Source: Hippopus hippopus (lineage: Eukaryota > Mollusca > Bivalvia > Cardiida > Cardiidae). Taken from it: a stretch of DNA of 64,000 bases. The notes beneath the pieces are model-generated. The model worked only from the letters and a program-made list of their open reading frames with translations. It was not told the DNA's origin and did no database searches. The DNA lies in assembly GCA_946811185.2 (NCBI GenBank), contig OX328109.1, positions 32,596,129 through 32,660,128 of the forward strand. Reading direction: 5' to 3'. The position numbers and the translations under genes were made by a program. Positions 35,557 through 49,100 of the stretch are shown here, in pieces (positions within the stretch are counted from its first letter, which is position 1; each line of letters begins with the position of its first letter).

Positions 35557-38500
35557 CTATATTTTATTATAAAAATCTATCTCTTTTAGGTATTCTAAAA
35601 TGTTATTCTGTTGTACATGTAAAAATAAGTTTTGTAAGCTATCAACACTAAAATGTTTTGACCGTATACGGTCGAAATTTTTACAGTTTAATAAAATATG
35701 TTTTATAGTTAAAGGCTCATTACAGTTTATACATTGTGGTGCTCTCTCATTATTTAAAAGATGCACATGTGAAAACCTTGAGTGTCCCACACGACATCTT
35801 GTTAAAATTACTTGACTTTTTCGGTTACAATAAAATTCATACTTATTATTAAAATTTGGCTTGATCGCTAAAAGCTTGTTGTTAAAACATTGTTGCCATT
35901 TAATTTGACATTCAGACTTGATAAATTAATTTATTTGTTGTTTTTTGTCAGTATAAGGAATTTTTATGTTGGCTATGTTCATATTTACGGCATCCTTTGC
36001 TTCTTGATCAGCTATTTCATTACCTTTTATATTAATGTGGCTGGGTATCCAGCAGAATATTATTGACTTTGATCTACTTAAATAAACATATTTTCTGAAA
36101 AATTGTTGAATCAATGGATTTGGGTTATCAGGATGTTTTAAAGATTGTAAAACTGACATTGAATCAGAAAAAACTATGAATTTCTTGTTATTATTGTTTT
36201 GTATTGAACAGAGAGCAATGTTTAAAGCCACAGCTTCTGCTGAAAAAATAGAGCTATGATCTGGTAGTCTTATTTTGGCAGTTTCTTGCTTGTGTACTGA
36301 AGTGCAACCAACTTTATTATCTTGTTTCGAACCATCAGTATAAATTGAAATGTAATCTTTATACTGTGATTTGATTTCTAAAAATTTATTTTGATAAAAT
36401 AATGGATTTGTAACTGATTTCTTATTTACGTTGAGATCAAAAATAATATTTGGTGGATCTATGGTCCACGGCTCTTTTACAGAAAGTTTAAAGGGCTTAA
36501 TATTCTTTACATTTATATTTGATTCATCAAGAAGAGGTTCAACTCTTAGACCAAGTGGTTTGATAAAATTAGGTTTATTTTGAAAAAGTATTTTGTTTGG
36601 TGAATTAAAAATGTCATTGTAAACCGGATTCTTTGTATTTGAAGGCAGTTTAGTTACGTACTGTAAGGATAGTTTTTTCCTTCTATCATATAAGGATGGC
36701 TCCTGGGCCTCTGAATACAAACTTGTGACAGGTGACGTTCGGAAAGCTCCCAAAGCTAACCGAAGACCCTGATGATGAATAGTGTCCAACTTTTTTAGGT
36801 AGCTTTTCCTTGCAGAGCCATATATAATACATCCATAATCCAGTTTTGACCGTATTAAAGATCTGTATAGATTTAAAAGAGTTTTTTTATCTCCTCCCCA
36901 GTCAGAGTGGGAAAGTACTTTTAAAACATTCAAAGCTTTTTGACATTTCAGTTTCAAAGCATTAATATGTGGAATGAAAGAAAGTTTTTTGTCAAAGATA
37001 ACTCCTAAAAATTTTGCTTGATCTACTATTGGAATTGGACTATTATATATTTTCAATAATGGATCCAAGTGCAACCTGCGCTCTTGGCAGAAGTGTACAC
37101 AGTTTGTCTTTGTCTTGGAAAATTTAAAACCATTTTCTATAGTCCATTTCTCAATTTTGTCTAAATTATTTTGAAGCTTAGTTTCAATTGTTTTCATATC
37201 TTTGGACCTGTAACATATTAAAAAATCATCCACATATAAGGAACAGTTCACATCGTCATCTAAACATTTTACAATATTGTTAATCTTGATATTGAACAGA
37301 GTAGGTGAGAGGATACTTCCTTGAGGAACTCCCTGTTCTTGTTCATAGTCATGAGAAAAAGATGTGCCTACCTTAACTTTGAAACATCTATTTGATAAAA
37401 AGTTTGAAATAAACTTGGGTAGATTTCCCCTTAATCCAATTTTATGAATATCTTTTAAGATGCCATGTTTCCATGTGGTGTCATAAGCTTTTTCTAGATC
37501 AAAAAATATGGCAACTACATGTTGTTTCTTTACAAAAGCATTTCTGATAAAAGATTCTAATCGTACTAACTGATCTGTCGTGCTTCTGTTTTTTCGGAAC
37601 CCTGATTGATGTTCCGATATAATATTATTGGATTCGAGGTAAAAATTAAGTCTATTGTTTATCATTCTCTCCATGGTCTTACATATACAAGTAGTTAAAG
37701 CTATGGGTCTATAATTTGTTGGATTTGTATGATCTTTATTTGGCTTAGGAATTGGAATGATTGTAGCTTTGGACCAACTTTTCGGGAAGATACCTTGTTC
37801 CCATATAATGTTAAAAATGTTTAACAGAGTTTGTAATGAAATACGAGGTAAATGTTTTAAAAGTTGATAGTGTACTTCGTCTGCACCTGCAGCAGAATCG
37901 TGAGCATTTTTTAGAGAATCTTCAAGTTCTGATAGTGTGAAAGGTAAGTTGTAGTTTTCATTTGTATCCGTTTCAAAATTAAGTTCTTCCATTTCTGCTT
38001 CTTGCTTATGTTTTTTAAATTGTGGTTGATAATTTGCAGAAGAAGAGTTTGTTTTGAAAGTTTTACCCAGGATATTAGCGATTTCTTCTTTACTTTCGTA
38101 GATTTTGTCAACTACCTTGATATGCGAGTGTTTCATGGTTTGATTCTTTCCATTTATTTTCCTTAACATATTCCAAATGGTTGTCATGGGAGTTCTAGAA
38201 TTAAGTTTAGAAATGAAATCTTTCCAAGATGATCGTTTTGCTTGTTTAATAGTACGTCGAGCCTTAGCTCTCATAATTTTACAAACATTTAAGTTTGTTT
38301 TTGTTGGATATTGTTTGAAACGTTTTAAACTGTCTTTACGTTTTTTAATAGCTTCTTTACAATCATCATTAAACCATGGCTTTTTCTTCTTAAAAGTATT
38401 TGTTGAAATCTTCGGGATGCACTGATTTGATATGTCAATTAAAGTTTCAGTAAAAGAAAGCATTGGATCTTCTGAATTTTCAAAATTGTCAATCAGTAAT

Positions 38501-39237
38501 TTTTCATGGCAAAGAATATTGAATTTTTCCCAGTTAGCTTTTTTAAAATTCCATTTTGGAATTTTCTCATCTTCTGTTTTCTCAGTTTCTTGTATAATGA
38601 TAGAAAAATGATCACTTCCATGGGAATCTTCACATACTTTCCATTCATAATCAAGGTACAAGGAAGGATGGCAGAGTGAAAGATCTATTGCTGTGAAAGA
38701 ACCTGATCCAGGATGCAGGTATGTATGTTGATTGGAATTAAATAGACATAAATTATTCTCTGCAATGAAATCTTCAATTATTTTACCTCTATCATTGGTA
38801 TCTGAACAACCCCATAATTCGCTATGTCCATTAAAATCACCACATATGATGTAAGGTTGAGGTAGTTGTAGTAAAAGGTTTTCTAAATCATTTTGATCTA
38901 TTCTTTTATTTGGTGGGATATAGATAGAGCATATTGTTATAGTCTTATTTAAAGATGCTTTTATTGCTATTGCTTGTAGATTTGTGTTTAAGTCTATCTT
39001 ACGATGAGGTATCGTAGAATGTATTATGATAGAAGAACCACCAGATGCTCTTTGGCAATCATTATGTATGTAGTGATAGGAAGAATAACTGCGAACTTCC
39101 AAGTTATCATTGGGGGTTATAAAAGTTTCTTGAAGACAACAAATTTGTGGATTTAATAAAGATAATAGAATTAGTAGTTCATTAAAGTTGGCTTTTAGAC
39201 CTCTACAATTCCATTGTAAAATTGAGTTTTGACCCAT
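35557..39237 (-). pseudogene. LINE ORF2 (endonuclease, RT, RNase H), one in-frame stop
   Basis: It reads 1,226 codons in one frame with a single TAA after codon 1103 (35926-35928). APE endonuclease: LQWNCRG near the start, GDFNGHSELWG near residue 136, GSDHFS near 210. RT: GVPQGSILSP, catalytic box YVDD near residue 667. RNase H: YTDGSK near 970, FSDSMSVLQSL, IKGNEIADQEA. The C-terminal CCHC knuckle CINCNEPLTIKHILLNC lies near 1167, downstream of the stop. The protein nicks target DNA and primes cDNA from the element's RNA. Only the C-terminal knuckle region is lost, so the copy is either recently dead or affected by one sequencing error. Confidence 0.9.
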
Positions 39238-39274
39238 TATACTTGTATATTGGGAGTTTGAATTTACTTAAAAG

Positions 39275-40448
39275 TTATTTGACTGAGGAGTCAATTTCCA
39301 ATTCCATATCTTCTAAACTTTCAAATTTATTTGCCAGCTTAACAGGATCCTGTGACCCTTTCTTCTGTCTATTTGATTGTTGTTTATCTTTTTCTTTTTT
39401 ATCTGGTTTATTTTTCTGGCTTTTATTTGGTGATGTAGTGCATGAATTAGCTCTAGAAGCTGATCTTGATCTACTAGAGTCTTTTGTTTGGTTAGATTTT
39501 GAACCTGTTTCAGATGTTTGAGGTGGTTGGACAGATGGAGACGTAGATTTCGAGGAAGGTTTAGCGCCTTGCTCAAAATCCACGGGATCATACTGTGTCC
39601 CACAAGTTCTCGTCTGAGGTTTTGCTGTTGCTGATTGAACTATCTTAGAGTACCTAGGTTCAAAAGCTGTCTCATATTGTTTTTTCGCCTCAAAGTAAGA
39701 AATCTTTCTTATTGTTTTAATTCTCATAATTTCTTTTTCTCTTTTCCAGACTTCACAGTTGGTCGATCTTGCACTGTGATCTTTACCACAATTTACGCAT
39801 TTGAAAGGTCTTTGGCAGATGCTAGATGTGTGTTTGGATTCACCACATCTATCACAGATTACTGCATCTGTGAGCTTGCAGTTGTCTTCGTGGTGCCCAA
39901 ATTTTTGACAATTAAAACAGCGCAAAGGATTTGGGATGAACTGTTCTACTGGTACTGTACGATAAAAGATTCTAATACTCTGAGGCAAAGTGGTGGTGTT
40001 AAAAGTGAGGAGTAGTGTATTGGTTTCAAGTTGAACATTATCTTTTTTTATTTTGAATCTTTTGCACGCAACAACTCCTTGCGGTGCAAGATATTCAACA
40101 ATTTTTTCCTCTGTTTCTCTTTTCAGTACTCTGTCTTTCACAATTCCTCTGGATTTGTTAAGTGAGTTGTGCTCTGAGACTGAGACTTTCAAGTTGTAAA
40201 ACTTTTTCACTTTTAACAGATTCAACTTGACTTGCTCTTGATGTTTCAACAAGTAGCAGTTCGTTTTTTAATTTTTTGACTGATTTTGGAGTGCCTATCA
40301 AACTTTCTATCTGTTTTTCAATTATAAATGGAGATAGAGATGTGATGGGCTTTGCCTCCTCACTTTTAATAACCAAGAACTTTGTGTTGTTTAAGTAAGA
40401 CGTTTCGTTTTCGTTATTCGGTCGGGGTCTTTTGTTTTGGGAAGCCAT
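39275..40448 (-). pseudogene. LINE ORF1, nucleic-acid-binding, frameshifted
   Basis: The start ATG at 40448 opens a 96-codon frame. Coding then shifts to the frame that ends at 39275, with the break near 40200-40215 in an A-rich run. The second part has three zinc knuckles: CFNCQKFGHHEDNC, CDRCGESKHTSSIC and CVNCGKDHSARSTNC, followed by a basic, Ser/Lys-rich tail. ORF1 proteins of this class coat the element RNA. ORF2 begins 37 bp downstream. Confidence 0.85.
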
Positions 40449-41650
40449 GATTTTGATAGTGTAATTTCAATAGCTATGCGCTCCACCCTCCTCGGAGCCC
40501 TACAAGGGGACGTCTAATGGAAATGGATTTCCTATTTCCGACGCCAGAGCTACATAGCTATTATACTTAACAAACCTTAAGTGAAAAGAAACTATAGGTC
40601 TATTAATTAGCCCATCAGCCGCCGCTTTATAAAGGAAAACAATGTAAAAGATAAGAAAAAAGAAAAAATCTAACCCGGTTGGTATCATAAGATACAAAGA
40701 AAGAAATATAGATAAAAGTATGTAATCCTAAAAGCTAGGCACGACCGAGCCGATTGAGACGGGTCGGGCCTAACCCATCCCTCTCGTCTATCCGAGGCCA
40801 GGGCCAAAGTAGTGTGTTGAGTGCTGGAGATCCCTGGGCACTCTCAACTACCAGGATCCCCTTTTCCGGCATACGAGATGCCACCCACGGCAAACAAGTG
40901 GCTTCTGAATCAAAGACAGAAATCTTTTATCAGAAGAAAGTTTGCTCAATGAAATATTTTCAATCAAGAAAGCTTTAGATATAGAGTGTTAGCATGATAA
41001 CTTTAATGATTAGAGCTCATAATTCTAGATGTCTACTTGTAGTTCCCATTATAGATATCTACTTGTAGGTAAGGTTCTAAATACAAGTATGCCAAATGTT
41101 TCAAATTCTTCAAACATATAGTGCTAGAGATTGGAAAAGGTGTTGACGAAATACAAGAACAAAACATAGATGTTATACACAGATGTTGTTATACTCTTCG
41201 TCCAGTGTGCTACCCACTGGCACAGATGATACACACACAAATGAGCATGTTAGTATATGAGACAGGAAAGTGTATAGGAAAGATATGACTTCAAAAAATG
41301 AAAAAATAAAAAATCACTTTTGGAATGAAAAATTTGTTTTGGAAATCATTTGATCTTAATTTGTCTTGTTCTTCAGCCACTTTTATGTTTTAATTTTGGG
41401 TTTGTTAATATTTTCTAGAAATATTTAATTGTATTGACTTTAGTGTTTTTATTTTCATATTTAGGTTGATTTTGTTATTATTTTTTTTTCTAATATTTAC
41501 TTTGAATTGAATTATTTTGGACCTGTTTTATTAATTTTAGTTTTATCATTACCGGTCTCCTCTGTTTCTGGGGACTTTTACCACCCATATGCCACAGAGG
41601 CGAAGGCAGCCACCAATTTCTAAGGCCCCGAGTGGCGGGGGCCACAAATG

Positions 41651-42310
41651 TTTTTATTACCAACAATCATTGCCAGAACGTCGAAATGGAGAAGCATTGA
41701 TTAGACAGTCTGATCATTAATTAACACTGATCCAGGCATAAAACATATGTTCTTAGCCTTAATTACACATATCGATTACAGGGTAGAAAACACGCTTTTT
41801 CTGCGTTTCAGCAGAAGACAAACGCATTTTTCAAAACGCTATAAATGGAGAAATAGTTGTTTGATTCCTTTCAAACTTTCAGGACCGATCGTTATTTATG
41901 TGCAGATGCAGCTTGCAAAAAATGAAATAATTTCAATGTAGGACTTGGGCGCAAGCACTATTTGAAAAAACGTTTAAGTCCGAACAGGGCTAAACGTAAA
42001 ATTAAAGCGTCCCTAGCCATTGCCAACACATTCTTAACCCTTAATTATATAAAATTAAGCACGCACGACCAAAGATCGGCAAGCACCCAGGGTGTTTGAT
42101 AAAGATTACTGATATCATATCAAACATTGACGAAGATCAGACGCCTCATTAATATTCCCTTATATATTTTTTTAATTAGTTTGTGTTTGTGTTCAATATG
42201 AAAGACAGACTAAGACTAGACGCAAATAGATCTATTTCTTCCCGGCGTCTGATCTTGGTCTTTATTTGGAAAAGTAGACCTTTCAGGCGTCTGATCTTAA
42301 TCTGTGTTTC
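41651..42310. repeat. Satellite mosaic, blocks A and B (left)
   Basis: Block A (41651-42040; AACAATCATTGCCAGAACG to CACATTCTTAACCC) recurs at 53235-53640. Block B (~42090-42310) carries AGATCAGACGCC and GGCGTCTGATCTT words shared with the 264-bp array at 55.8 kb. ORFs here are not convincing. Confidence 0.7.
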
Positions 42311-42359
42311 ATTCAGGGCCCAACAGCTCTTAAATCTAAGCCGATCTTAAAGTTCTATG

Positions 42360-42910
42360 CATCATTCTGTAGCTTAGTATGTGTATTTGAATCGCTGTAA
42401 AAGGAATTTTCGCACTACTGAAAACAGTGTGGAAAAAGTCGAAGAACAATTCTGAAAATGGGCCGACTTCTCAAAAGTCGAAAAATTCGACCTCATCAAG
42501 AAAACTTTCAGGGCCGTACAGCTCTTAAATATAAGTCGATCTTAAAGTTCTAAGCATGTTCTTGTAGCTGAGTATATGCTTTTGAATCTCCGTAAAGAGG
42601 TTTTTGGCAGTACTGAAAATAGTGTGGAAAAAGTCGAGAAACCATTCCAAAAATGGGCCTATTTCTCAAAAGTCGAAAAATTCGACTTCATCAAGAAACC
42701 TTTTCAGGGCCCTACAGCTCTTAAATGTAAGTCGATCTTAAAGTTTTATGCATCATTCTGTAGCTTAGTATGTTTTTTTGAATTTCCGTAATAGCTTTTT
42801 GGCACTACTGAAAACAGTGTGGAAAAAGTCGAAAAAACAATCCGAAAATGGGCCGATTTCTGAAAAGTCGAAAAATTCGACCTCACCAAGAAACTTTTTC
42901 ACGGCCCTAT
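42360..42910 (+). repeat. 196-bp satellite, three monomers (left block)
   Basis: Monomers are marked by GTGTGGAAAAAGTCGA near 42428, 42622 and 42817 (period 194-195 bp). Each contains the inverted repeat GTCGAAAAATTCGAC and CAGGGCCCTACAGCTCTTAA. The same monomer builds the large array at 56.9-58.7 kb. Confidence 0.9.
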
Positions 42911-42924
42911 CAATTATTAGTCGG

Positions 42925-44160
42925 TTTAACTCTTTACAACCCTAACTAAGAATTATTTTCCAAAAAAAAAAACTTTGTGGGAAAAGGAGAAATTAGACCT
43001 GGAAGGAAATAGGGATTAGCAAAGGAATGCAATCACTTTACGAGGTGCGAACAAACAGGAATTTCGGCGACTTCCCTGAAGGTGTGACAAATTAACAACA
43101 TCTGGCAGGTATTGACAAACCTTAAAGAGCGGAAGAAGAATGCAAAAATGGACAAATAAGTCCTTTTCAAAAAAAACTATTTTCTAAGTCAAAAAATTCC
43201 AGGGCAATAAATGTCTTAAATCTAGGCAATTACAATATTAATGAAATTTGTAATCTTGAAAAATCCGTTTTTCTTTTATTTGCCCCGCTATTTTAAAGTT
43301 AAAGCATTTCCCTATGCCGATCCCTGCTGATCTCAATCTTATCAATTACAACACTCGCAAAGTCATAGTAATATAGGTTAAAATATTATTTTGGATTAAG
43401 AATTCGTCTTTGATCCTTTTGCACGGTTGCCGATCAATCTGATTAATCACATTCATGGACTGAGATCAGAATAGAATGATTAAGTCGGAATGGGGTATGC
43501 TCGCCAGTTTAATCATTGCTCACGATGTAAAGACTAGATCGGAATAAAAAACATACGAGAACGATGTGAAAAGGCTTGGCTTTTGTTACTTATAAATTTC
43601 ATTTCAATATCTCAATAAATAAATGAAATAAGAGAAGGAAATCAGTGCGGCAGGTGGAAAAAGTCCAAAATAATTTGGTTTTCATCCGGTGTGGTGTTAC
43701 AAATCTCCGCTGATCTCAATCTAATCAATAAGGAGACTCGATAATTTACAGCTCTATAGGTGGAAATATTATTTTAGATTAAGAATTCGTATTTTTTTCT
43801 TTTGTAACGCCGCCGATAAATCTGATTATACATATTCATGGACTGAGATCAGAATTGGGAAATTAAGTCGGAAGGGGGGGGTACGCTTGCCAGTTTAATC
43901 AATGCTCACATGTAAAGGTATTCATTCTTTGAAGGCAGTGTAAGGACATCGGAAATGGAGAGCATTGATTAGACGGTCTGATCTTTAATGAGAGCATTGA
44001 TTAGACGGTCTGATCTTTAATTAATATCGATCTAAGAAAATGCCTTGATTGCATGTATCGATTATCGGCAAAACATTCCAACCTACCTGTAACTAACAGT
44101 CATGGGTGACAGGTGTGAATTTGAAATTAGCACTCTAGATGCCAATCTGATGTGCTCAGC
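42925..44160. repeat. Satellite mosaic, blocks D-G (left)
   Basis: A block with a MITE-core word (GTGGGAAAAGGAGAAATTAG at ~42977) and AATTTCGGCGACTTC matches 54.45-54.78 kb. Two blocks with GCTGATCTCAATCT and ACTGAGATCAGAAT (~43330-43500 and ~43710-43880) match 54.2 and 54.85-55.03 kb. A block with CATTCTTTGAAGGCA (~43920) matches 54.31 kb. Confidence 0.7.
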
Positions 44161-44404
44161 ATCGTCTTTGACACATGCCACTCAACATGTCAAAAGTAGA
44201 CTTAAGCATTTATAAACCAGGGTTTTTTCAGCATTGTATTCTTGGGTTTTTTTTTCTTATAGTACCCAATAATAACATAGTATACACTGAAGGTCAAGCG
44301 TTTTGCGGCGGCCCAGTGTCAAATAGATCCATGCATTTCACAGACATTACATATATAATTTAGATAAATATATTTCATTGCTCCAGTAGAGACTTTTTGT
44401 CAAA

Positions 44405-46185
44405 ATGTCTGTTAATCTAAAACAGTATGGTGAACCTATCAATCCCGGACAGGCCCACCTGCTCTCCAACAATACATGGACATTTAAGGCCTTTGTTAGG
44501 CCTATTGGGAGAGGAGATGGCTTTAAGAAAACATCTCCTCTGACCCTATCACGAGGCATTAGCAGGGACCTGTCCGGTTTTGCGAAAAAAACAGTTATTC
44601 TAAAAGATGGCGGTCTTTTGTTGGAGGTGTGCTCAGCTCAAATGTTGAGCAAATTATTACATATTACCCCCCTTGTCGTCTGTGGTGTGCGCTGCTTTGC
44701 TTACACCCCGGACGACATGGTTACGGTCAGGGGGGTAATACATAATATTCCTCTGGATTATAGTCCAGAGGAATTGGTCCTAAATCTGGAGGCACAGGTT
44801 AAATCCAAAAACATCTTCATAATGAAAGCTTCCAGAATTTTAAATCGTTTCGGAGCACCGACGGCGGCTGTTGCCCTGATGTTTTGCCAGAGAGTGTCAG
44901 GGTGGCGGACTCTGATCTTTTTATCCCTGTAGAGGCTTTTATTGCTCCGCCGCTTCGGTGCTTCCGATGTCAGAAATACGGGCACACCTCCAAGAAATGC
45001 CCAAATGAAACAACCTGTGCCCGATGTGCTGGTCCACATAACAGCAGGCTATGCAATTCAAGCGTAGTCTGTTGTACTAACTGCCAGAATGGTCACACGG
45101 CGCGTTCCAGTCGGTGTTCCGTATACCTGTGGGCGTCCAAAATACAACAGTATAAGAACGCTCACGGGTGTTCCTGGGCACTTGCTGAGCAGGCGTGTGG
45201 TCCATGCCCATATAGTAGTGCTGCGTCTGTCCCCCAACATAATTTGTCTGGTCCAAACCCCTCCTCTTTTCCCCAAGGACCCCGATTTGCCTTTAAGGTA
45301 AACCATACAGAAAAAGTCAGGACCCTTCAATATATCAACAAAAATCACATAACAGAAATTGCCCATACTTGTCTTGATCGACAAAAAGTCATGGCCCCAG
45401 AAGTTTCCACAGAAATTACAGAACAAAAATCGGTAGGAAAATCTAAAACTCCTCCTATATCTCCAATAAATATTGTGAAGACCACGCCTACCAATGTAAC
45501 CATGATTTTGGAAACTTCATCTTGCACCTCTATTTCCCGTACCTCCCCTTCAAGTAAAGTAATGAAAAGGGAAAGAAGCAGCACTCCTGATAAAAAAGGG
45601 GGGGAACCTTCCCTCACCGACGTGACCGCAATGGACTCATCGTTGGGAGAGGTTTCAACCCCCTCTGGCAAACAAATGCAAAGCCCCATAATGCCAGAAA
45701 AACAAGACGTATCCACCCAAGTGGAATCCATAGGAAAAAAAGACAAATCTGTTGAAACAGAACCTTTTTTAGATACAAACTTTTTACAAAAATTTAATTT
45801 AGATCTACTTTTGGAAAAAATGAAAATTCTAGTTATGGATTCCACTATAAAAAATGGAAATTATAGCCAAAATTACTTAAGAAATAAATTTTTGTCATCG
45901 TTTATCTCCTCATTTCAAAAAGAGTTAATAACCCTAAAACCAAAGTCTGAGGATGATAATCAGGGTGGATGCATCCCTGCTCCTGTCCCAGAGAAACCAG
46001 CACGTTGGACAACACCAAAAAAAGTGTCGAGGCCATCAAGACCATCCAGCCTCCCAAAACCTGTGGGACGTAGGCTGAAGGGCCTGAACTCACCGCTTAA
46101 AACGGCGGTCGGGTCCAGGCATTTCAGCCTGGGATCCCCTTTCTTACTCCGCGGAGTTAAAAAGCAGATTTTCAAACCTTATTAA
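44405..46185 (+). pseudogene. LINE ORF1, nucleic-acid-binding, frameshifted
   Basis: The first frame (44405-44932) has an RRM-like or pre-knuckle region (VRGVIHNIPLDYSPEELV). The second frame (44884-46185) carries the knuckles CFRCQKYGHTSKKC, CARCAGPHNSRLC and CTNCQNGHTARSSRC and then a long Ser/Thr/Lys-rich tail. A frame change between 44884 and 44932 separates them. ORF1 protein would bind element RNA. Confidence 0.85.
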
Positions 46186-46192
46186 TTTCACC

Positions 46193-49100
46193 ATGGACAA
46201 AATAATCCAAATTCTAAGTTTCAATGCATGTGGGCTTTCGGCCCACACCATGACTGAATTAAAACGATTCCTCGATCTAAATAACTTTGATATCATATGT
46301 ATCCAGGAAACTAAACTTAACGAAAACACAACTAGAAATATTCCTGGGTACACATTTGAAAACAAAATCTTTAAAAATAATAACGGTAACTTTTGTGGCG
46401 GTTTGGGTACCTTTTTCAGAAAAGGACTAAATTTTAGAAATTTAAATGTAAACAATGCTAGGGATTCAAATGGGGAGATCAAAATTGAGACCCAAGCTTT
46501 CGAAATCTACTCCTCAGATACTCCTTACATTTTGGCAAATATCTATTCAAGAGGGTGTGACCTTGAATCTCTAAACAATTTAAGTTCACTTATTTCGGCA
46601 TCGAGTGAACTTAAAGAACTCGTGATTACTGGTGACTTTAATTCACACCATCCCTTATGGGGCGCCCTGAGGTCAGACTCCCATGGAAGAGAAGTCTTTG
46701 ACTGGGTCGAAAAAAATGATCTTGTACTACTCAACGATGGGAGTCCCACCAGGTTAGATCCCGCAAGAGGCACATTTTCGTGCCTCGATCTAACTTTCAC
46801 GAGTCCAAAATTGGCAAATAGTATGTTTTGGCAAGTAGTTAATGATTCTTGGAGTTCGGACCACTTCCCAATCCACATATCAGTTCTAAATTCTAGTCCA
46901 AATTCTAAAGAAAATGACTCTGAAGAAAAATTTATCTATGAAAAAGCGGATTGGGACTCTTTTAAAAGATTGTGTGAGGATATCTCCCTAGCAGATGTTT
47001 ACGACGAGGACATCGATTCTTTCAATAAAAAAATAACCTCTACCTTTTTGTCCATGGCGAAACGCTCGATTCCGGTTAAAAAGAAACATCTATCAAAAAA
47101 AAAGATGGTCCCCTGGTGGAGCGATTCCTGTGAAAGTGCAGTCAGGGAGAGAAAAAAGGCCCTTAATAATCTGAAAAGAAACCCCTGTGAAGTCAACCGG
47201 GTCACCTACCAAAATAAAACTTTTTTGGCTAAATCAGTTGTCCTAGAGTTTAAAAAACAAAATTGGAAAGAATTCTGCGATTCCTGTGTTCACGACCCGA
47301 AAAATTCTAAAGATTTTTGGCAAAAGATCCGCAGAATAAAAGGAAAATCATATGCTCCTGTCCCTGTTCTCGCTTCAAATGGTCAACATTCGATTAGTCC
47401 CCTGGACAAGGCCAATACGCTTGTCTGACATTATTCTAATGTTTCCAGTGAAACAAATGTAGAGCCTGAGGTTTTGGCCTATCAAAAAAAGTTTGAAACA
47501 GACCATTTCGAAGAAATTAACTCTCCTGGTGATACATTAAATCCAGATCTTATCAATTTTGACTTCACACTTAAAGAACTAAAAGACTATCAATAGCAGG
47601 AGGGATTCTGCCTCGGGACTTGACAAAATTTCATATACCATGTTCAAGAATATGTCCGATACCACACTGGACCTTTGGCTTTTCTTTTTTAACAAAATTT
47701 GGAAAGAGGGCAGTTATCCTCGGGACTGGAAGCTCGCCTGTGTGGTCCCACTACAAAAGAAAAACAAGGATCCAGCTGATCCCAAATCTTATAGACCTAT
47801 AAGCCTTACCTCCCACCCTGGGAAATTGCTAGAGGGGATGGTTAAGGCCCGTTTGGAACGTTATCTTGAATCTAAAAATATAATAAATCCCTTTCAATCT
47901 GGCTTCAGAAAGGGCAGATCGACATTAGATCAGTTGGTTAGGTTACAACATGACGTCCTCTATGCTAAAAATAGAGGCCGTTCTGTTGTAGCAATATTTC
48001 TTGACCTCGAGGCCGCTTTCGACCTTGCATGGCACTCGGGGATTCTTTACAAACTTAAGAAATGTGGGATTACCGGACGATGCTTTCAATATGTTAGGGC
48101 CTTTTTGCTGGATAGAAAAATTACTGTTAAGGTGGGGGATACTCTCTCGGAAGCTGAAACGCTGACAAGGGGTACCCCCCAAGGCGCCATTTTATCCCCT
48201 TTACTGTTTTCTCTTTTGGTCAACGATCTCCCTGCTGTAACTGAGGGGACAGGGATGGTTATCAGCCAGTTCGCCGATGACTCCGGCGGCTGGCTAGTGG
48301 GATCCAATGGTCAAACCCTGCAACGTAAGGCACAGGCAGGGCTGGATTCCATTTGGCGCTGGTCCCAAGAATGGGGCTTTAAAATTTCTAAAACTAAAAC
48401 TGTAGGGATTATTTTCGGAAATAAAAATCTAAAAGAACTGGACGTATATTTAGGCGGCACAAAAATTAATTTTGAGGAGACAGTAACATTTTTGGGTATG
48501 CTTTTGGATCGGAAATTCACGTTACTGCCTCACATAAAAACTTTAATGACAAAGTGACAGAGAGACTTAAATCTCATGAGAATGTTAAGGGGCACCGATT
48601 TTGGCTCGGACAAAAATTCGCTCCTTCTTCTCTATAAGTCCCTAATACGTCCAAAGATTGACTACGGTGCCATAGTCTATGCATATGCCTCGACATCGGC
48701 ACTTAAAATGTTAGATAATATCCAGCGAAAGGCCCTAATAATAGCCCTGAGGGCACTGCCGTCTACCCCCTCTATTTATCTTGAACTGGAAGCCGGAATC
48801 GAGCCTTTAACTCTGCGGAGGGAGGCTCAAATGGTAAGGTACTGGGCGCGGATTTCAAGCAAGCCAAGCAACCCGGTGAACGATATCATTGGGAAGGGGT
48901 TCTTTTATAAAAATAAATATAAAAACCCAGTTCTTCCTTTTGGGGCCAAAACCGCCAATTTGGTGGAGGAACACCTTCCCAATGTTAGCAGTGTAGCGGA
49001 CTCCAGATCGCGCTTTGCGGCGCCGTGGCTCCTCAAAGCTCCCCAAGTCGACACATCCCTTAGCTCGAAATTTACGAAAAATGACCCTCCTTCACAAATT

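Larger units (their letters stand above)
35452..41650 (-). mobile_element. Near full-length I/Nimb-type LINE
   Basis: On the minus strand the element has a 5' UTR (from ~41650, GC-rich start), ORF1 (40448-39275), ORF2 (39237-35557) and a short 3' UTR. The 3' UTR ends with the conserved tail (complement of TTTTAAGGCGCATCGACAGC) and an AAT repeat at ~35452. ORF1 with three zinc knuckles, an APE endonuclease, RT and RNase H in this order indicate the I/Nimb group. The 5' boundary is approximate: it is where sequence shared with the satellite block at 53.2 kb begins. No target duplication was found. Confidence 0.8.

Noticed and set aside
44758..46482. Minus-strand ORFs opposite the second LINE
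   Set aside because: They are shadows of ORF1 and ORF2, with no family features of their own.
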